Assembly: GCA_016946835.1 (NCBI GenBank)
Contig: JACVTC010000066.1
Span: 867,501 to 920,000 of the forward strand
Source of the DNA: Neocallimastix lanati (nom. inval.)
Taxonomy: Eukaryota; Neocallimastigomycota; Neocallimastigomycetes; Neocallimastigales; Neocallimastigaceae
Length of the DNA stretch: 52,500 nt
Direction: 5' to 3'
Under the pieces are notes generated by a model. The model saw only the letters and a list, made by a program, of their open reading frames with translations. It was not told the origin of the DNA and made no database searches. The position numbers and the translations under genes are program-made. Of the stretch, positions 45,901-52,500 are shown piece by piece. Each line of letters opens with the position of its first letter. Positions within the stretch are counted from its first letter, which is position 1.

Positions 45901-46649
45901 ATATTTGTCAAAAAAAATATGAATATACTGAAATTGTACGAGAATTTCTCTTGAAACATAATGTGAATATCAATATTAAAAATAAGGCTGGTAACTCTGC
46001 CCTTCACATAGCAGTTTTCAACAATCATTTAGAAATTGTTAAATTGCTTCTCCTTAATCATGCAGATATCAATATAAAGAATAGTGAAGGTAATACCGTG
46101 TTAATGATGGCTTCCAGTTCTGCTAATCGAGAGAAGATGGTTCAGTTGTTATTAAACTTTTCCAATTATTATGTTTCCCCTCGAAATATTATAAAGGTAC
46201 TTCAACTCCGAAAAAAAAGAAAGTTAAAATATGAAAAGTTGGAAGAACTTCTTCTTCTGAATACCTATGTCGATGTGAACGCCGTTAATAATGAAGGGGA
46301 TTCTGCTCTCATAATTGCTGCTAGAAATGGTAATCCTAGAATTGTTAGAGATTTATTACGATATCATGCAGATTGTAATCTTCAAAATGCTCGCTTAGAA
46401 ACTGCTATCATTAAAGCCATTAAATCTATGAATAAGTGTATAAGTAAGATTCCCATTGAAAAATACCAACAAATTATTAAACTATTACTTCTTAATAATG
46501 CCGATACCCATATTAAAGATTATAAGAAACATGATTTTATTTATTACGCTAAATCCAATAAAATGTTTATGCAAGTCATGCCATCTTTATCTAAACAAAA
46601 ATCCACTCCTTCCAAATCCTCTCATCAATTACAACATTACCGTTATTAA
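42993..46649 (+). CDS. Large ankyrin-repeat protein with a long disordered middle
   Basis: 1218 aa, one exon. Residues about 5-115 hold three ankyrin repeats (for example NNFTPLLLAASLSGREEIIK and NETALHLAIPNYNLEIIQLL). Residues about 130-765 are low-complexity and rich in Asn, Ser, Asp, Glu and Thr, with a Thr/Ala run and Asn run near 550-580. Residues about 785-1195 hold about ten ankyrin repeats with the usual D-x-x-G-x-T-A-L-x-x-A pattern (NGLTALMLACKYDNEEIIRL). A basic break KVLQLRKKRKLKYEK lies near 1070-1085. Serine/lysine-rich residues end the protein. Ankyrin arrays bind other proteins, so a scaffold or regulatory role is likely; no catalytic domain, signal peptide or membrane span is seen. 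From about 45300 the DNA is visibly less AT-rich and richer in Cys, Leu and Arg codons than the middle, which matches the ordered domain. Confidence 0.9.
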   Translation: MSLFLNTREKRLIQAIEDNNINYVSHLLSSKKSLNINYKSKNNFTPLLLAASLSGREEIIKIILNAENINLNLKTKDNETALHLAIPNYNLEIIQLLIKNNINLNERDKFGKTAIVKIIEQIKRYTIPNEVLNDSIINFATASSVYSDDTITSISIDGNSEQNSGSDKSNEEKVIAKLKKRKELKDENSSFDEISLSSDFSWIDNNDSGSLELCENYIESLSMSLKQRDINEVTNTILNNESIEDNRNAIVNLHKGQNLNENLMINTNMNENENSIVKESIKEDNIESAKTIANEIENDLDDKLKYNYEIQNKQFLKDSYHMKLNYNNNNNNLFKEIRTYEINDALTNNKEIKMTAMNIEINSNNDNDYLVKQHNYNNTSDLTTPVIKEGVIEDQNIHRNEDEQPQLTEEATESRPNHPTSIANTSTDSTTIHNFENTVKEVEVESYKLSDSKGLESSKSLESLDSLTINSSFTNDVNKSDKSNNDSLNSNEERHNDEINKDNSINSDDANREKYNGDKTPQVLRNSKKNNSLKRPNHYNTTEKNNTINANTTVTTTSATATTTTTTTFTNNNNNKNDNNNRNDNSLLEKSPSINHDMSLQECQLKIKEIKLSDNEEDEEQEENDTSSNSINSTSASEFSYLPSEIKAKKQDFYKRDFCSKSNINLNFTDNNSFVESIIPYENVSVDSIFIKRKPSKGFSLTEKRNVRNRYSSYALSTYDKLRFNQTSPSEKNKRKMSKTLINESIQHHGSISDTTNQSSILENEIPRETNRQRAKKYLAMLELLLWNDADPNVQDIEGRTSLIIACIFKLRQVVPVLLQYGTSVNTRDYLGKTALMYSCEKQEDGIVKQLLDYHSNINLQDKNGLTALMLACKYDNEEIIRLLLENRARVNRQDKNGDTALTFASRYGCTKAVYHLMRYCANGNIKNKRGETALIIACRHVNVNIIHILVNQPIDIDLQDRNGNTALIYICQKKYEYTEIVREFLLKHNVNINIKNKAGNSALHIAVFNNHLEIVKLLLLNHADINIKNSEGNTVLMMASSSANREKMVQLLLNFSNYYVSPRNIIKVLQLRKKRKLKYEKLEELLLLNTYVDVNAVNNEGDSALIIAARNGNPRIVRDLLRYHADCNLQNARLETAIIKAIKSMNKCISKIPIEKYQQIIKLLLLNNADTHIKDYKKHDFIYYAKSNKMFMQVMPSLSKQKSTPSKSSHQLQHYRY

Positions 46650-46697
46650 TAATAACAATATATATATATAAATAAAATAATATAATATTTAAATTAA

Positions 46698-46734
<37 letters not shown>

Positions 46735-46955
46735 ATCCCTATATATATTTTAAGAAAATGAATAAAAAAAAAAAAAAAAAAAAAGTATATATATATAAAT
46801 AAATACAATAAGATTAATATTACTAATAATAATATTTTATTCAAATAATAATAATACTAATACCTTTTATATATATATTTATTTATATATATATATATTA
46901 ATATTTTAATATATGTATTATATATAAATTAAAATTATAATAATAAATATAGTAA

Positions 46956-47006
<51 letters not shown>

Positions 47007-47355
47007 AATAAATAAATAATTTTTAATAATAATAATAATAAATATTTATTGCAGTATAAAAATACAAATTAATAAAAATTTAAGCAAATACCTTTTATAT
47101 AATCTATTTATTTATATTTATATATATATATATATATATATAATTTTTATTTAGATTTATGAATGAGTTACTCTTTAATTATACTTTGTTCACTATTTAT
47201 TTAATTTTTTAATTTTTTATTTTATTTTGTTAACTTTTGTGTTGTATTGTAATTAAGCATTATAAATTTTCATGTTATTCCAATGAATTTGCTAAAATTA
47301 TTAACTTGTATAATAAACTAAGTGAATTAATTTATAAAAAATGTAACGAATTTAG

Positions 47356-47399
<44 letters not shown>

Positions 47400-47430
47400 G
47401 ATAGGTAGATAGATATTTATATTTATATTG

Positions 47431-47464
<34 letters not shown>

Positions 47465-47520
47465 ATATTCGTTAGCTCTTAAAAAGTGATGGTAGGAAAG
47501 CATGGAAGCATGGAAATGAG

Positions 47521-47554
<34 letters not shown>

Positions 47555-47992
47555 TGGGTGAAGAAAAATCATCACTAAGATGGGTCTGAGTACGAAAGAG
47601 TTTGTGCCTGAAGCAAAGATAAAGAGTAACCTTCGTACCAAAAAAAAAAAAAAAAAAAAAAAGAGGGGCTCCAAAATTTAAATTGGCTGTACCATACCGA
47701 ATCCACAGAATCAACATGATTCCATTCTGCAAATGGAATCTTCTAAATAGGTTAAAAAATTAAGAAAAAAAAAAAAAATTGATAAATGGATTGATTAGAC
47801 CTGGAATGGAAACAATTTGGAATTTTTTTTTTTTTTTTTAACCTGAGAAGAATGTTATGAAGGTCCTTAACACCCCATTAATTAAAAGAATTGTAGGTAG
47901 GTAGGTCAGAGACGTCAGAGACAACGTCAAAAACAGAAAGGCAAATTTGAAAATAAAGATAAAGTACCTTGATTTTTTTTTTTTTTTGGAGC

Positions 47993-48044
<52 letters not shown>

Positions 48045-48182
48045 AGCAATTGTATAAACTTTTACTGAGATAGAGATATGGCAGGAAAAATCGATCAAGG
48101 CAAAGGCTTATATAAGAAAAATATAAAAATATATAGATAAAGAAACAAGCAAACAAACCTATTTAAAAAAAAAAAAAAAAAA

Positions 48183-48222
<40 letters not shown>

Positions 48223-48416
48223 TAAAATAACAATAAAAATAAAAATAAAAAAAAAAATATATATATATATATATAAAGAAAAGTTTCTATATTATAAATA
48301 ATATTTATTTTTTTTATTTTTTTATTTTTATTCTTATAAATATGATCAAGAAATAAATATTAAATATATATATTTATTTATTATTTATTATTTATTATAT
48401 TATTAATTATTTATTC

Positions 48417-48477
<61 letters not shown>

Positions 48478-48797
48478 TATTCTTTATTATTATTATTATT
48501 ATTTTATTTTCTATTTTGTCTTGTTTTAATTTGTTTTGTTTTGTTTTTTTTTTTTTATTTTTTGTTTTACTTTGTTTTTGTGTATGTAAAATTTTATTAT
48601 TATTATGATTATTATTTTTATATAATTATTATTATTTATTTATTTATTTATTCATTTATTCATTCATTTATTTATTCTATTTTATTTTATATTTTATTTT
48701 ATTTTATTTTTTTTTATTATTTTTATTTTTTAATTACATTTATATATTTTTATTTATATTTTATTAATAGATATATTATAGTACATTGATTATTCCT
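46650..48797. other. Intergenic DNA with poly(A)-separated islands
   Basis: 46650-47400 is A/T runs and TA repeats. 47460-48120 consists of 60-100-bp islands of fairly balanced composition divided by 20-40-nt A runs, with GTAGGTAGGTAGGTCAGAGA and two GACGTC/ACGTC sites near 47897-47930. Frames there are short and end in homopolymers, so I call no gene. TTA and TTTA microsatellites fill 48360-48700. Confidence 0.45.
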
Positions 48798-51853
<3,056 letters not shown>

Positions 51854-52061
51854 TCTCTATTATTTATCTTATTTTATTTAAGTTTATTTTAGTTAAGTTT
51901 TGTTTAATTTAGTTTATTTTTAATTTTATTTTGTTATACTATTATTGTATTTTTATTTTTTTTTAAGTGTATTTTTTTTTTTTTTTTTTTTTTTGGATAA
52001 ATATATTTTAATTTAAACTAATAATATAATAAATATATTGATTTTTATATTTTTTTTTTTA

Positions 52062-52093
<32 letters not shown>

Positions 52094-52500
52094 ATTCGAT
52101 AATAAATAAATGAATATATAAGTAATCAATAAATAAATTAGTTAATAAATAAATAGTTGAATGGATTAAATATAAATAAATTTATCTATGTAATCTTTTA
52201 ATCTTTACTATTTAATAAATTATTTTAATTTGATTTTATTTAAATTAAATTAAATCATTTTTTAAAAAGCTTAATTATTAATAAATATTAAAATAATAAT
52301 AAAAAAAAAAAAAAAAAAAAAAAGATAATTAAGTCTTTTAATCATTTTCATATTTTATTTTTTTTTGTTAGTCAAGGAATAAGCTTAATGTTATATTATA
52401 TATTAAAAAAAAAAAAATAAATAAATAAATAAAAATAAAATACATGAAATTTTTTTAACATTAATATTAAAAAAAAAAAAAAAAAAAAAGTACATTATGA
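51854..52500. other. 5' flank of the SDR gene
   Basis: A/T homopolymers and AAAT tracts to the window edge. No gene or recognisable promoter element. Confidence 0.45.

Noticed and set aside
47423-48156. Several minus-strand frames with long poly-Phe runs
   Set aside because: They only stay open through poly(A/T) runs and the segments between do not match any protein I know. The unusual composition of the islands is reported separately.

Overview
The window looks like nuclear DNA of an anaerobic gut fungus (Neocallimastigomycota). The evidence is an extremely AT-rich genome, with non-coding DNA made almost wholly of A/T runs and simple repeats, and a secreted GH10 xylanase carrying a fungal-type dockerin, the module these fungi use to assemble cellulosomes. 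Short introns, N/T/S-rich proteins and retrotransposon relics also fit. The genus cannot be told from the sequence.

Layout. 60-640 (-): decayed Ty3/gypsy RT/RNase H. 1180-2280 (-): a two-exon gene for TOM7, a tiny subunit of the outer-membrane import pore, here presumably of the hydrogenosome. 4.2-4.9 kb: two tandem-repeat blocks. 6024-7523 (+): dockerin-GH10 xylanase with an acidic tail. 8.6-15.9 kb: gene-free, with copies of a ~1.2 kb degenerate repeat and a 290-bp TTTAT satellite. 16.3-21.5 kb: a tandem segmental duplication; the right copy holds an intact 632-aa one-membrane-span protein gene and the left a frameshifted, truncated pseudogene. 23.4-24.6 kb (-): alpha/beta hydrolase fused to a cupin. 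24.6-30.4 kb: gene-free, with heptamer satellites in inverted orientation and a dispersed repeat family. 30.46-31.65 kb (-): four-exon Gly/Tyr/Pro-rich EF-hand protein with a 21-nt micro-exon. 32.76-33.65 kb (+): orphan 295-aa gene. 33.7-35.0 kb (-): a graveyard of fragments resembling thymidylate kinase, TruA and thioredoxin. 35.8-36.2 kb (-): NTF2/SnoaL-like protein. 36.3-36.8 kb: two notable palindromes. 37.44-37.56 kb (+): DUF167 fragment. 38.6-41.1 kb (+): heavily mutated Ty1/copia relic. 41.25-41.64 kb: pure heptamer satellite. 42.99-46.65 kb (+): 1218-aa ankyrin protein. 48.80-51.85 kb (-): six-exon short-chain dehydrogenase.

The genes do not form a pathway; this is a gene-poor eukaryotic region. 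Recurring themes are plant-wall degradation (the xylanase), organelle protein import (TOM7), intronless genes of bacterial look (hydrolase-cupin, NTF2-like), and decay of mobile or acquired DNA. Three of the genes (TOM7, EF-hand, SDR) are split into exons too short to stand out as open frames; I assembled them by matching splice phases by eye.
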